Part shown: positions 18,312-25,440 of the stretch, in pieces | Position numbering within the stretch: position 1 is the stretch's first letter | Layout: every line of letters starts with the position of its first letter | Assembly (NCBI RefSeq): GCF_036452155.1 | Contig: NZ_JAWJZY010000002.1 | From: Sorlinia euscelidii | Lineage (GTDB): Bacteria; Pseudomonadota; Alphaproteobacteria; Acetobacterales; Acetobacteraceae | DNA: 64,000 nt | Direction: 5' to 3' (one strand) | Position numbers and translations under genes: made by a program | Notes under the pieces: generated by a model | Databases searched by the model: none | What the model was told of the DNA's origin: nothing | Seen by the model: the letters and a program-made list of their open reading frames with translations, nothing else

Positions 18312-19082
18312 TCAGTCGACGGGCGGCTCGCCTTCCTCAGGGGTGACGCCGAGTTCGAGGAAGAGCTGTCGGATCTCCTGACTGGCCGCCGCCACGCGGT
18401 CCGGCACGTAACCCTTGGCAACAAGGGCCACGCTATGCACGCCGGCCGCGCTTTCATACGGGTAGGAGCCAAGGTCGAGTTCAGCGAATCGGCTTTGGAT
18501 ATTTTCGAGCCCGGCAGCAAGCGCGCCCTCTCCAATCCGCCCACGCCAAGTTGCGGAGATGAGGGGTGGGCCTTTCTGAAGGGTTGGGGCGAGGGCGTCG
18601 AACATGGACTGCATAATGCGTGGCACGCCCGCAAGGACATAAACATTCCCGATCCGAAACCCTGGCGCGACGGAAGCCGCACATTTGATCGGTTGTGCTC
18701 CATGTGGCAGATAGGCCATGCGCTGCCGGGCGGCGTTGAATTTCTCCGCACCCATCGCGTGCATCAGGGCGTCGAATGTCTCCTGATGCACCGTTAATTG
18801 CACGCCAAAAGCGTCGGCGATGCACCTTGCAGTGATGTCGTCGTGGGTTGGCCCGATCCCACCCGTCGTAAAAACATAGTCGTAAGCTGCGCGGCACAGA
18901 TTGACCGTTTCAACAATGCGCGCGGCGCGGTCGGGAATGATGTGCACGCTTTCGAGAGCAATGCCAAGTTCGGCGAGACGGCGCGCGATAAATATCGTAT
19001 TGGCATCCTGAGTACGACCCGAGAGTATTTCGTTGCCGATGACGACAAGACAGGCTTTGGCCGGCATGTGAAAAACTTTCAT
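18312..19082 (-). CDS. CinA-like molybdopterin-binding-fold protein
   Basis: A 256-residue protein beginning at the ATG at 19082, which has GCGGAAGA six bases upstream. ACLVVIGNEILSGRTQDANT and VFTTGGIGPTHDDITARCIADAFG are the conserved MoaB/MogA-fold motifs of the CinA N-terminal domain. The C-terminal amidohydrolase (PncC) domain of full-length CinA is absent, so this is the short stand-alone form. Related proteins are pyrophosphatases acting on nucleotide metabolites such as ADP-ribose, or have unknown roles; function here is inferred only. It is divergent from the SMP-30 gene. Confidence 0.8.
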   Translation of the reverse strand: MKVFHMPAKACLVVIGNEILSGRTQDANTIFIARRLAELGIALESVHIIPDRAARIVETVNLCRAAYDYVFTTGGIGPTHDDITARCIADAFGVQLTVHQETFDALMHAMGAEKFNAARQRMAYLPHGAQPIKCAASVAPGFRIGNVYVLAGVPRIMQSMFDALAPTLQKGPPLISATWRGRIGEGALAAGLENIQSRFAELDLGSYPYESAAGVHSVALVAKGYVPDRVAAASQEIRQLFLELGVTPEEGEPPVD

Positions 19083-19132
19083 CAAAATCTTCCGCGTTTT
19101 CGCAGGATACCGGTTGTCGAAAGGATAGCAAA

Positions 19133-20041
19133 ATGGATTCACAACTTGCCGTGCCGCAGCTTCAATGCTCGACCGCACTCCGGACGCAGCTCGGTGAGGG
19201 GCCGATTTGGGTTGCGGAACGAGAGGCGCTCTATTTTGTCGATATCGTCAATAAGAACCTCCATCGCCTTCGCCCGCGTCATAATGCCCTCAAAACCTGG
19301 GCAACGCCTTTAAGGCCGGTTTTCGTTGTGCCAACCGATATGGGGTCACTCCTCGTCGGAATGGAGGATGGATTATATTTATTTGATGAGACGGAGGGTG
19401 ATTTCACCTGTATCCAACCCATCCCGATGGCGGATGGGGATCACACCCGTCTGAATGATGCCTGTGTTGATGCGGAGGGACGCCTCTGGTTCGGAACGAT
19501 GGATGAGGAGGAGAAAGAGGGGAAGGGCATTCTCTTCTGCTTCAAGGCTGTGCCCGGTGGATACGCCGTCAGCCAGCATGATGATGACTTCATCGTGACG
19601 AATGGGCCGTCCGTCACGCCCGACGGTAGAACGCTCTATGTCAGTGACACGCCGCGCGGCGTCATTTACCGCCACAATTTATCGCCGGATGGTACGTTGT
19701 CGGACAAAACGGTGTTCGCGAAGTTCAGTGATGGGGAAGGGGGGCCGGATGGTGTCGTCTGTGATGCTGACGGCAACTTATGGGCGTCCTCATGGGGGGG
19801 CGGCAAAATTATCGTCTTCCGGCCTGATGGGTCACGCCGCCTGGAATTGTCTCTCCCGAGCCCGAATATGACTAAAGTGGCTTTTACCGGCCCTAAACTC
19901 TCGACTGTTTATGCGACGTCAGCACGTCAGAACCTGTCGGAAGAAACATTGGCACAATATCCTGAAGCAGGCGGCCTTTTCTCCGGAGAGACGCCATTTC
20001 GCGGGATCGAAACGCGTCTTTTCAGATGTCTCGCCGTCTGA
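19133..20041 (+). CDS. SMP-30/gluconolactonase-like protein
   Basis: A cytoplasmic six-bladed beta-propeller lactonase of 302 residues. The ATG at 19133 has AAAGGA six bases upstream. Metal-site residues typical of the family are seen as Glu in LGEGPIW (about residue 22), Asn in RLNDACVD, Asn in VTNGPSVTPDGRTLYVSDT and Asp in GGPDGVVCDADGNLW. Such enzymes open glucono-, arabino- or related sugar lactones, which suits an organism that oxidises sugars, but the substrate is inferred. The end almost touches the convergent GNAT-Nudix gene (2-base gap). Confidence 0.85.
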   Translation: MDSQLAVPQLQCSTALRTQLGEGPIWVAEREALYFVDIVNKNLHRLRPRHNALKTWATPLRPVFVVPTDMGSLLVGMEDGLYLFDETEGDFTCIQPIPMADGDHTRLNDACVDAEGRLWFGTMDEEEKEGKGILFCFKAVPGGYAVSQHDDDFIVTNGPSVTPDGRTLYVSDTPRGVIYRHNLSPDGTLSDKTVFAKFSDGEGGPDGVVCDADGNLWASSWGGGKIIVFRPDGSRRLELSLPSPNMTKVAFTGPKLSTVYATSARQNLSEETLAQYPEAGGLFSGETPFRGIETRLFRCLAV

Positions 20042-20043
20042 TG

Positions 20044-21054
20044 TTAAAGAAGTGATAGGAGGAGCGGGATGAGGGGCGCGTCCGCTTCCGGCATGTCATA
20101 ATGCGCCATCTCAGAGGGGCGGACCCATGCAAGGGTTTGGCCCTCTTTTGCCGTGGGCGTGCCGGACCAGGCGCGGCACAGATATAACGGCATGAGTAAA
20201 TGACCCGTGCCGATATCGTGGGACGCAAAAGTGAAGGGAGAGAGGCAGGACGGGTTGATCCCGATACCCAATTCCTCACGTAACTCGCGTATCAGCGCGG
20301 CTTCCGGCGTTTCTCCGGCTTCCACCTTGCCGCCGGGGAACTCCCATAACCCGGCCATATTTTTACCCTTTGGTCGGGTCGCGAGCAGGATGCGCCCATC
20401 CGCATCGATAAGTGCGACGGCGACAACGAGGATGAGGCGTTTCCCGGTTTTCGGATCAGACATAGGCGGCGTTTCAGTCTTTAAGGTGGTGGTGCTTTCC
20501 GTGGCGGGGGGCGTTGTCGTTTCGAAGATAAGAACCGGCTGGCGGCCCCCGCGGGCCACGAGATGTCGAATATCCGCCCCAACCTGCCGAAAGCCCGCGT
20601 GGGTGAGAACGGAAATCGACGCCCGGTTATCCTCAGCGACTTCCGCATAAATGCGTTCAATATTGAGCCGTGCGAAGGCCCATTTCAGAACGGCCTGCAC
20701 GGCCTGGGTGGCGATGCCCTGCCCCCAATGTGCCCGGCCCACCCAATAACCGACGCGCGCCGCCTTCCGCAATTTCTCAAACGTGACGCCGATACAGCCG
20801 AGCAATACGCCGTTTCGCTCCATCGCGAAGTGCCATGCCGTTCCCGCCTCGGCCTGACGCTGGGTGCCGGTGATCCAGCTTTCAGCCAGCCCGCGCGGGT
20901 AGGGAAAGGGCAGGTTGCTCAGCATCCGGACGACCTCCCAATCATTGGCGAGGCGATGCACCGCCTCAGCGTCCCGCGGTTCCAGCGGGCGGAGAGTGAG
21001 ATGGTCAGAAAAAGGGTGGGGTGGGGCGGTGTGATGTGAGAGATCGATCGTCAT
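20044..21054 (-). CDS. GNAT acetyltransferase fused to a MutT-type Nudix hydrolase
   Basis: A 336-residue two-domain protein from the ATG at 21054. Residues about 12-190 form a GNAT domain: LTLRPLEPRDAEAVHRLAN, GYWVGRAHWGQGIATQAV (acetyl-CoA-binding Gly-rich loop) and ISVLTHAGFR. After a Thr/Pro-rich linker, residues about 203-336 form a Nudix domain with RLILVVAVALID, LWEFPGGKVE and a complete Nudix box (GGKVEAGETPEAALIRE followed by LREELGI). The box retains all Glu residues, so pyrophosphohydrolase activity on 8-oxo-dGTP-like nucleotides is likely. The acetyl acceptor is unknown; RimJ-like N-terminal acetylation is one option. Frames upstream of 21054 would overlap the next gene and lack a ribosome site. 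Confidence 0.85.
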   Translation of the reverse strand: MTIDLSHHTAPPHPFSDHLTLRPLEPRDAEAVHRLANDWEVVRMLSNLPFPYPRGLAESWITGTQRQAEAGTAWHFAMERNGVLLGCIGVTFEKLRKAARVGYWVGRAHWGQGIATQAVQAVLKWAFARLNIERIYAEVAEDNRASISVLTHAGFRQVGADIRHLVARGGRQPVLIFETTTPPATESTTTLKTETPPMSDPKTGKRLILVVAVALIDADGRILLATRPKGKNMAGLWEFPGGKVEAGETPEAALIRELREELGIGINPSCLSPFTFASHDIGTGHLLMPLYLCRAWSGTPTAKEGQTLAWVRPSEMAHYDMPEADAPLIPLLLSLL

Positions 21055-21112
21055 GAAAGCACATCTCTCATCAATGAAATCTCCCTTGGTAGTTTTAAGG
21101 CACGTCGCATCA

Positions 21113-21958
21113 TCATCGGGGACGGGTCGTGTCCAGGCTGTCGATAAATTGTTTTGCGACCCGGCCGGAACGGCTCCCTCGCTCAAGTGACCAGATGAGC
21201 GCCTCCTGATGAAGTTTGTCCTGTGAAAGGCTTATGCGTGACGCATCTGCGTAGGCATCAACCATATCAAGATAAGTCGTCTGATCACAACCATGCAGAC
21301 CGATCCACAAGCCGAAACGATCAGAGAGGGAGACTTTCTCCTCAACCACCTCTTTCGGGTCGATGGCGTGATCGGACTCGTTTTCCATCATATCTCGCGG
21401 CATGAGGTGGCGCCGATTGGAGGTGGCGTAGATAAGAACATTCTCCGGCCGTCCCGCCAGGCCACCATCCAGGGCAGATTTGAGGAGCTTGTAATGCATG
21501 TCCTGACTCTCAAATGAGAGGTCATCGCAGAAAATAATGCAGCGTCGCGCCTGTCCGCGCAGAAGGCGCATGAGATCGGGGAGAGATGCGAGATCTCCCG
21601 CCTGGATTTCGATGATCGCCAGGGCGTGCGGCAGGGCCTGGTTGACGTCGGCATGGGCCGCTTTCACGATGGATGATTTGCCCATCCCGCGCGCGCCCCA
21701 TAGCATGACATTATTGGCGGAAAGCCCTTCGGCAAACCGGCGCGTATTGGCAAGCACACGGTCATATTGCATCGACACACCCCGCAGGAGGGCGGCCTCA
21801 ACATGTGCAACGCGGGAAATCGGGGTAAAAATCCGGCTTCTGCCAGACCACATATAGGCATCTGACGGGTGAAGATCGATGACATCGGGCACGGGGGGTG
21901 CCAGACGCTCAAGCGCCGCCGCGATCCGCTCACAATTTTTGAGAAATTCCTGTCTCAT
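21113..21958 (-). CDS. DUF815-family AAA+ ATPase
   Basis: A 281-residue cytoplasmic P-loop ATPase. VMLWGARGMGKSSIVKAAH is the Walker A region (around residue 90) and ARRCIIFCDDLSFE the Walker B region with the catalytic acidic pair. ATSNRRHLMPRDM with the sensor-1 Asn and LSDRFGLWIGLHG match the uncharacterised DUF815 family, common in alphaproteobacteria. No biochemical role is established. It lies just upstream of the GNAT-Nudix gene on the same strand, 58 bases apart. Confidence 0.85.
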   Translation of the reverse strand: MRQEFLKNCERIAAALERLAPPVPDVIDLHPSDAYMWSGRSRIFTPISRVAHVEAALLRGVSMQYDRVLANTRRFAEGLSANNVMLWGARGMGKSSIVKAAHADVNQALPHALAIIEIQAGDLASLPDLMRLLRGQARRCIIFCDDLSFESQDMHYKLLKSALDGGLAGRPENVLIYATSNRRHLMPRDMMENESDHAIDPKEVVEEKVSLSDRFGLWIGLHGCDQTTYLDMVDAYADASRISLSQDKLHQEALIWSLERGSRSGRVAKQFIDSLDTTRPR

Positions 21959-22070
21959 AAGGCTTTCTTATAGGATGCGCTGCCTTGACGCCAGCGCCCC
22001 ACCATTTATGGTCTCCCTCAAGAGGGAAGACATCCCTTGAACCTTGAATTGTCTATCATGGGCGGCATCA

Positions 22071-22388
22071 ATGCTTACAAATAGTGGGATTGTTCAGTTT
22101 CTTCCGCTGATCATCGTTTTCATCATATTTTATTTTTTGCTGATCCGCCCGCAACAGGCGCGTCAGAAGGAGCTGAAACTGAAACTTGCGGGACTTCGAC
22201 GCGGTGACCGCATTGTGACGTCTGGCGGGATCATCGCCACAGTCATTCTCGCGAAGGAAAATGATCCCGAAATTGACATTGAAATTGCGTCGGAAACGCG
22301 CGTGAAACTGCTCCGCGCGAATGTTGCCACAGTGTTAAGCAGCAGCGCGAAACCGGCGAATGACGTCAAGAAACCGAAGCAGAAATAA
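22071..22388 (+). CDS. yajC: Sec translocon accessory subunit YajC
   Basis: A small inner-membrane partner of SecDF in protein export. From the ATG at 22071 it has 105 residues, with one N-terminal transmembrane helix (FLPLIIVFIIFYFLLIRPQ) followed by the family motif QQARQKELKLKLAGLRRGDRIVTSGGI split over residues about 25-52, and a cytoplasmic Lys-rich tail. A frame starting at TTG 22044 is possible but adds an atypical extension. secD is not next to it, unlike in many bacteria. Confidence 0.92.
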   Translation: MLTNSGIVQFLPLIIVFIIFYFLLIRPQQARQKELKLKLAGLRRGDRIVTSGGIIATVILAKENDPEIDIEIASETRVKLLRANVATVLSSSAKPANDVKKPKQK

Positions 22389-22394
22389 CGGGCG

Positions 22395-22415
22395 CGGCCG
22401 GCATGGCGCCGGCCG
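22395..22415. terminator. hairpin between yajC and sodB, possible bidirectional terminator
   Basis: An 8-bp G+C stem CGGCCGGC/GCCGGCCG (22395-22402 with 22408-22415) with a 5-base loop lies between two convergent genes. There is no T-tract on either side, so the assignment is tentative. Confidence 0.4.
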
Positions 22416-22424
22416 ACATCGATC

Positions 22425-23033
22425 TCAGGCTGCCAGAAGGTTGGCTTCAGCAAACGCGTAATTGGCGAGATTATCCAGAAAGTTGGAGATGTAATCGGGA
22501 CGGCGGTTCCGATAATCAATGTAATAAGCGTGTTCCCACACATCGGCGCAGAGAAGGATTTTACCCTGATCTTCCGAGAGGGGGCTGGCCGCGTTCGCCG
22601 TTTTTGTCACGGCAAGCTTGCCATCTTTCCCGAGGACAAGCCACGCCCAACCTGACCCGAATTGCGTTGTGGCGGCGGTTTTAAACGCGGTCTTGAACGC
22701 GTCGACACTGCCGAAATCCTCATTGATTTTCGCCTCAAGGCGACCGGGGAGCTTACCGCCCTCCGGGGAAAGGCTTTTCCAGCAGATGCAGTGATTGAGG
22801 TGCTGACCGGCATTATTAAAAACCGGCGTGTCATCCGCATTCTTGCGCGCTGCCAGAATGATGTCCTCGAGGGATTTGCCCTGGTAGGCAGGTTTGGCCT
22901 CGACGAGGCCATTCAAAGCCGTGACATAAGCCTGATGATGCTTGCCGTGATGAAATTCGAGCGTCTCCTGGCACATATTTCTCTTTGCAAGGGCGCTTGC
23001 CTCGAAGGGCAATGGGGGCAGTTCAAAGGCCAT
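22425..23033 (-). CDS. sodB: Superoxide dismutase, Fe/Mn family
   Basis: Cytoplasmic enzyme converting superoxide to oxygen and hydrogen peroxide. The 202-residue sequence carries all four metal ligands: His28 (EFHHGKHH), His81 (GQHLNHCICW), Asp164 and His168 (DVWEHAYYIDY). Gln77 in the N-terminal domain is the position that marks iron-type enzymes, so Fe is the likely metal. The segment NHCICWKSL, with two Cys in place of the usual aromatic residues after the ligand His, is unusual. Single-gene unit. Confidence 0.96.
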   Translation of the reverse strand: MAFELPPLPFEASALAKRNMCQETLEFHHGKHHQAYVTALNGLVEAKPAYQGKSLEDIILAARKNADDTPVFNNAGQHLNHCICWKSLSPEGGKLPGRLEAKINEDFGSVDAFKTAFKTAATTQFGSGWAWLVLGKDGKLAVTKTANAASPLSEDQGKILLCADVWEHAYYIDYRNRRPDYISNFLDNLANYAFAEANLLAA

Positions 23034-23067
23034 AAAACTCTCCTATCACGTAGACGGTCATATGAAA

Positions 23068-23481
23068 TCACCATGCGCGACGAGGCATGACGTCATCGTG
23101 CACTTGATGATCTCCGTCAGGTTGCTTAGTGCCCGGATGATGTCTTGCTGACAATGATTTTCCGAGGGCATCAGGGACGGCACTGTAGTCCCGCTGCGCA
23201 TGCTGTGCAATGGTGAGGGGTGGAGGCAGGTCCGAAGTGGCGGTTTGACGGCAAGAGTGATCGGCGCATTGTGGCACGACATCACCTTGACATGCGACGT
23301 GGAAATCGTGCAGCAGATAGACTGGGGTTACCGTGACGATTGGGGTAACAATATGCATCTGCGCGCCTGCTGAATTATAGATGACGGCTGCAGAATGATG
23401 CCCCGCTTGCAGCACCGATTCGAATTGCTTGTCGGCCCATAATGTAAAGAATGGGTGCGAATATTCGTTGGAGAAGGTCAA
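23068..23481 (-). CDS. doubtful ORF, no recognised family
   Basis: An open frame of 137 codons beginning at a TTG, in a 690-base stretch (23034-23725) that has no recognisable gene. The first part (SHPFFTLWADKQFESVLQAG) has a protein-like amphipathic composition, but the second half is rich in His, Gln, Asp and Pro and looks non-coding. No good ribosome site is visible. An ATG further upstream (EAMRIKG in another frame) could be an original start if the frame had shifted, so this may be a decayed gene. The rest of the region shows no RNA gene or clear promoter. Confidence 0.2.
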   Translation of the reverse strand: MTFSNEYSHPFFTLWADKQFESVLQAGHHSAAVIYNSAGAQMHIVTPIVTVTPVYLLHDFHVACQGDVVPQCADHSCRQTATSDLPPPLTIAQHAQRDYSAVPDALGKSLSARHHPGTKQPDGDHQVHDDVMPRRAW

Positions 23482-23725
23482 ATCCGGCCCGCCGACTTCA
23501 ATTTTGCCCCTTGATACGCATCGCTTCAGTTGGAACCGGCTTTAATTCCATCAAAATCGACTCAATATTTTGGCGCGTCGCGATGAAACCCTGCTATTGC
23601 TAGCAAGGATCTGCCCCCGTCTCAATTCAGCCGGGCTGTCTTTCCCGTGAGGGCCTGGGAGACGCGTTTCCGCTAGGTGGTCACGATCATGGCGCCACAC
23701 TAAAATTTTCACGATCTACACGGTG

Positions 23726-24307
23726 TCATGCGCGCTCCAATGCCGGTTCAGGGGAGGGTTTCTGACGCGCATTCGGCTCTGCCGCCCGGCGTGTGAAGTG
23801 CCCCGCAATATCCGCAAGTTCCACAAATTGATCGACCTGGCGCCGAAGATCATCACCGATCAGGCTGGGGCTGGAGCGTAGGGATGAGATGACTGTTACG
23901 CGCACACCGCGCCGTTGCACGGCCTCCGTGACTCGTCTGAGATCTGAATCCCCGCTGAAGATCACGGCGTGGTCAATATGGCGCGACTGCTCCATAAGAT
24001 CGACCGCGATCTCGACATCCATATTGCCTTTGAGGCGTTTGCGCCCGCCTTGATCCGTAAATTCCCGAACTGTTTTGGTGACAAGGGAATAACCGTTATA
24101 GGCCAGCCAGTCTGTCAGCGGCTTTAACGGGGAATAATCCTCTGTCTCAGGTATGGCGACGTAATAAAACGCGCGCATAAGTCGGGATTTCAAACGAAAA
24201 AAATCAAGCACCATTCTATAATCGACTTCGAATCCCAGATTTCGCGCAGCGAAATACAGGCTAGAACCATCGATAAAGAGAGACGTTTTTTCATTCTTAT
24301 CAAACAT
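23726..24307 (-). CDS. NYN-domain (LabA/DUF88-like) putative ribonuclease
   Basis: A 193-residue PIN-like NYN protein. Acidic active-site positions are present: Asp13 in SLFIDGSSLYFAARNLG, Asp in LKGNMDVEIAVDLMEQS, and Asp residues in IFSGDSDLRRVTEAVQ. The core (residues 8-160) matches the LabA/DUF88 group, with a polar Pro/Ala tail. NYN domains are related to PIN and FEN nucleases and are presumed to cut RNA; no target is known. The gene stands alone next to an A+T-rich gap. Confidence 0.85.
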   Translation of the reverse strand: MFDKNEKTSLFIDGSSLYFAARNLGFEVDYRMVLDFFRLKSRLMRAFYYVAIPETEDYSPLKPLTDWLAYNGYSLVTKTVREFTDQGGRKRLKGNMDVEIAVDLMEQSRHIDHAVIFSGDSDLRRVTEAVQRRGVRVTVISSLRSSPSLIGDDLRRQVDQFVELADIAGHFTRRAAEPNARQKPSPEPALERA

Positions 24308-25006
24308 AGCGACATATCACTATAAAAAATTTTTTTGTTCAAGTTTTTTTTCAATATCTGTGGATATCGATTCGATCTGCTTTGTCGAAAAAACGAAAGT
24401 AGATCGCGTGATATTCGGAATAAAATTGTGAATATTGAAGATTTCGAATTCTGTTCTCAAATTCCACATTATGTAAAAAAAACGTTTTGCATGTGGGTGC
24501 TTTGGCGAGAAAGATCGGGTTTGTGATATGGCGATAGGTTTTAAATGCCTCTTTTACATGGCTTTACAGCGCAAATGGTAATTTAAGATATTTCATAATA
24601 GTACGGTACAGATATTGTCATTTGGCAAGTATTTCCGAAACGATCTTTTTAATATTAACTTATATTTTTTTCGCAAAATGTTTTGTGGGTCACGTTTATA
24701 ATTGCTTTCTCCCCCTGCAGCACGTTTTTCACTATCCATACTCATATGAAATTCTTGCTGCCGAAGCGATCGCGGGCGTCATTTTAACGCATGCCGAGAT
24801 CAGGGCGCCACCTTGGCGAAATCAATGCGTGATGCAGAGCGCTGGGGCGAGGGCGCTGAGATCTTCCTTCAGGCGGGTCAGGCAGGGGTGGCCTCCCCAT
24901 TATAAACGTCATTGATTTATCGGACCAAATTTTGTAAATACGTCTTATATTTATGTGAGTGACCCTTACATCTTTAGGCTTCCATTGTTTTTAGGGAACG
25001 TACCGC
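24308..25006. other. A+T-rich intergenic region without a convincing gene
   Basis: About 700 bases, visibly richer in A and T than all neighbouring DNA (for example 24320-24480 and 24540-24700). Frames at 24335-24526 and 24622-24915 are open, but lack ribosome sites and protein-like composition. Between about 24785 and 24900 the base composition returns to normal and one plus-strand frame ending in a stop at 24906 reads ...AERWGEGAEIFLQAGQAGVASPL, which looks like the tail of a lost gene. The right end should contain the rpoZ promoter. Confidence 0.4.
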
Positions 25007-25390
25007 ATGGCTCGCGTCACCGTTGAAGATTGCATTGAGAAAATCCCCAACCGATTCGAGTTGGTTCTGCTCGCATCTCAACGTGCGCGTGCTGTGGCCC
25101 GCGGTGAGGAGATCCTCGTCACACGGGATAATGACAAAAACCCGGTCGTCGCCCTTCGTGAAATCGCGGATGAGAAGCTGAATCTGACTCATCTGGAAGA
25201 GGGAATTGTCCGTTCCCTCACCCGCGCGCCGGAGCCGGAACCGGTAGATGAGGAAGTTCTAGACCTGATCCCGACCGATCAGAATATTTTCGGTCTTCAG
25301 GATGTCACCGCGGATGAAGAGCAGGCTCATCTGGCCGAAGGCGGCTCGGAGCGTGGCTTCTCCATTCAAGGTGCCCGCCCGCGCAGTTGA
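25007..25390 (+). CDS. rpoZ: RNA polymerase omega subunit
   Basis: Small RNA polymerase subunit that helps fold beta-prime and, in proteobacteria, contributes to a ppGpp site. The 127-residue protein starts MARVTVEDCIEKIPNRFEL, with the conserved LVLLASQRARAVARGEE and NPVVALREIAD segments, followed by an acidic C-terminal tail about 40 residues longer than in E. coli, normal for alphaproteobacteria. It sits directly before rsh, the ppGpp synthetase gene, with 50 bases between. Confidence 0.97.
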   Translation: MARVTVEDCIEKIPNRFELVLLASQRARAVARGEEILVTRDNDKNPVVALREIADEKLNLTHLEEGIVRSLTRAPEPEPVDEEVLDLIPTDQNIFGLQDVTADEEQAHLAEGGSERGFSIQGARPRS

Positions 25391-25440
25391 CATCTTGACG
25401 TCGCGTTGCCCAGCATCCTCACTTGGTCAAGGGGGCTGAC

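Noticed and set aside
23726..24307. NYN protein as part of a defence system
   Set aside because: It stands alone, with no nuclease, ATPase or reverse transcriptase partner nearby; only the generic family call is supported.
24780..24910. Possible 4.5S or 6S RNA in the A+T-rich gap
   Set aside because: The GGAAGGAAGCAGCC-like signal recognition loop is not present and no long-stem structure was evident.
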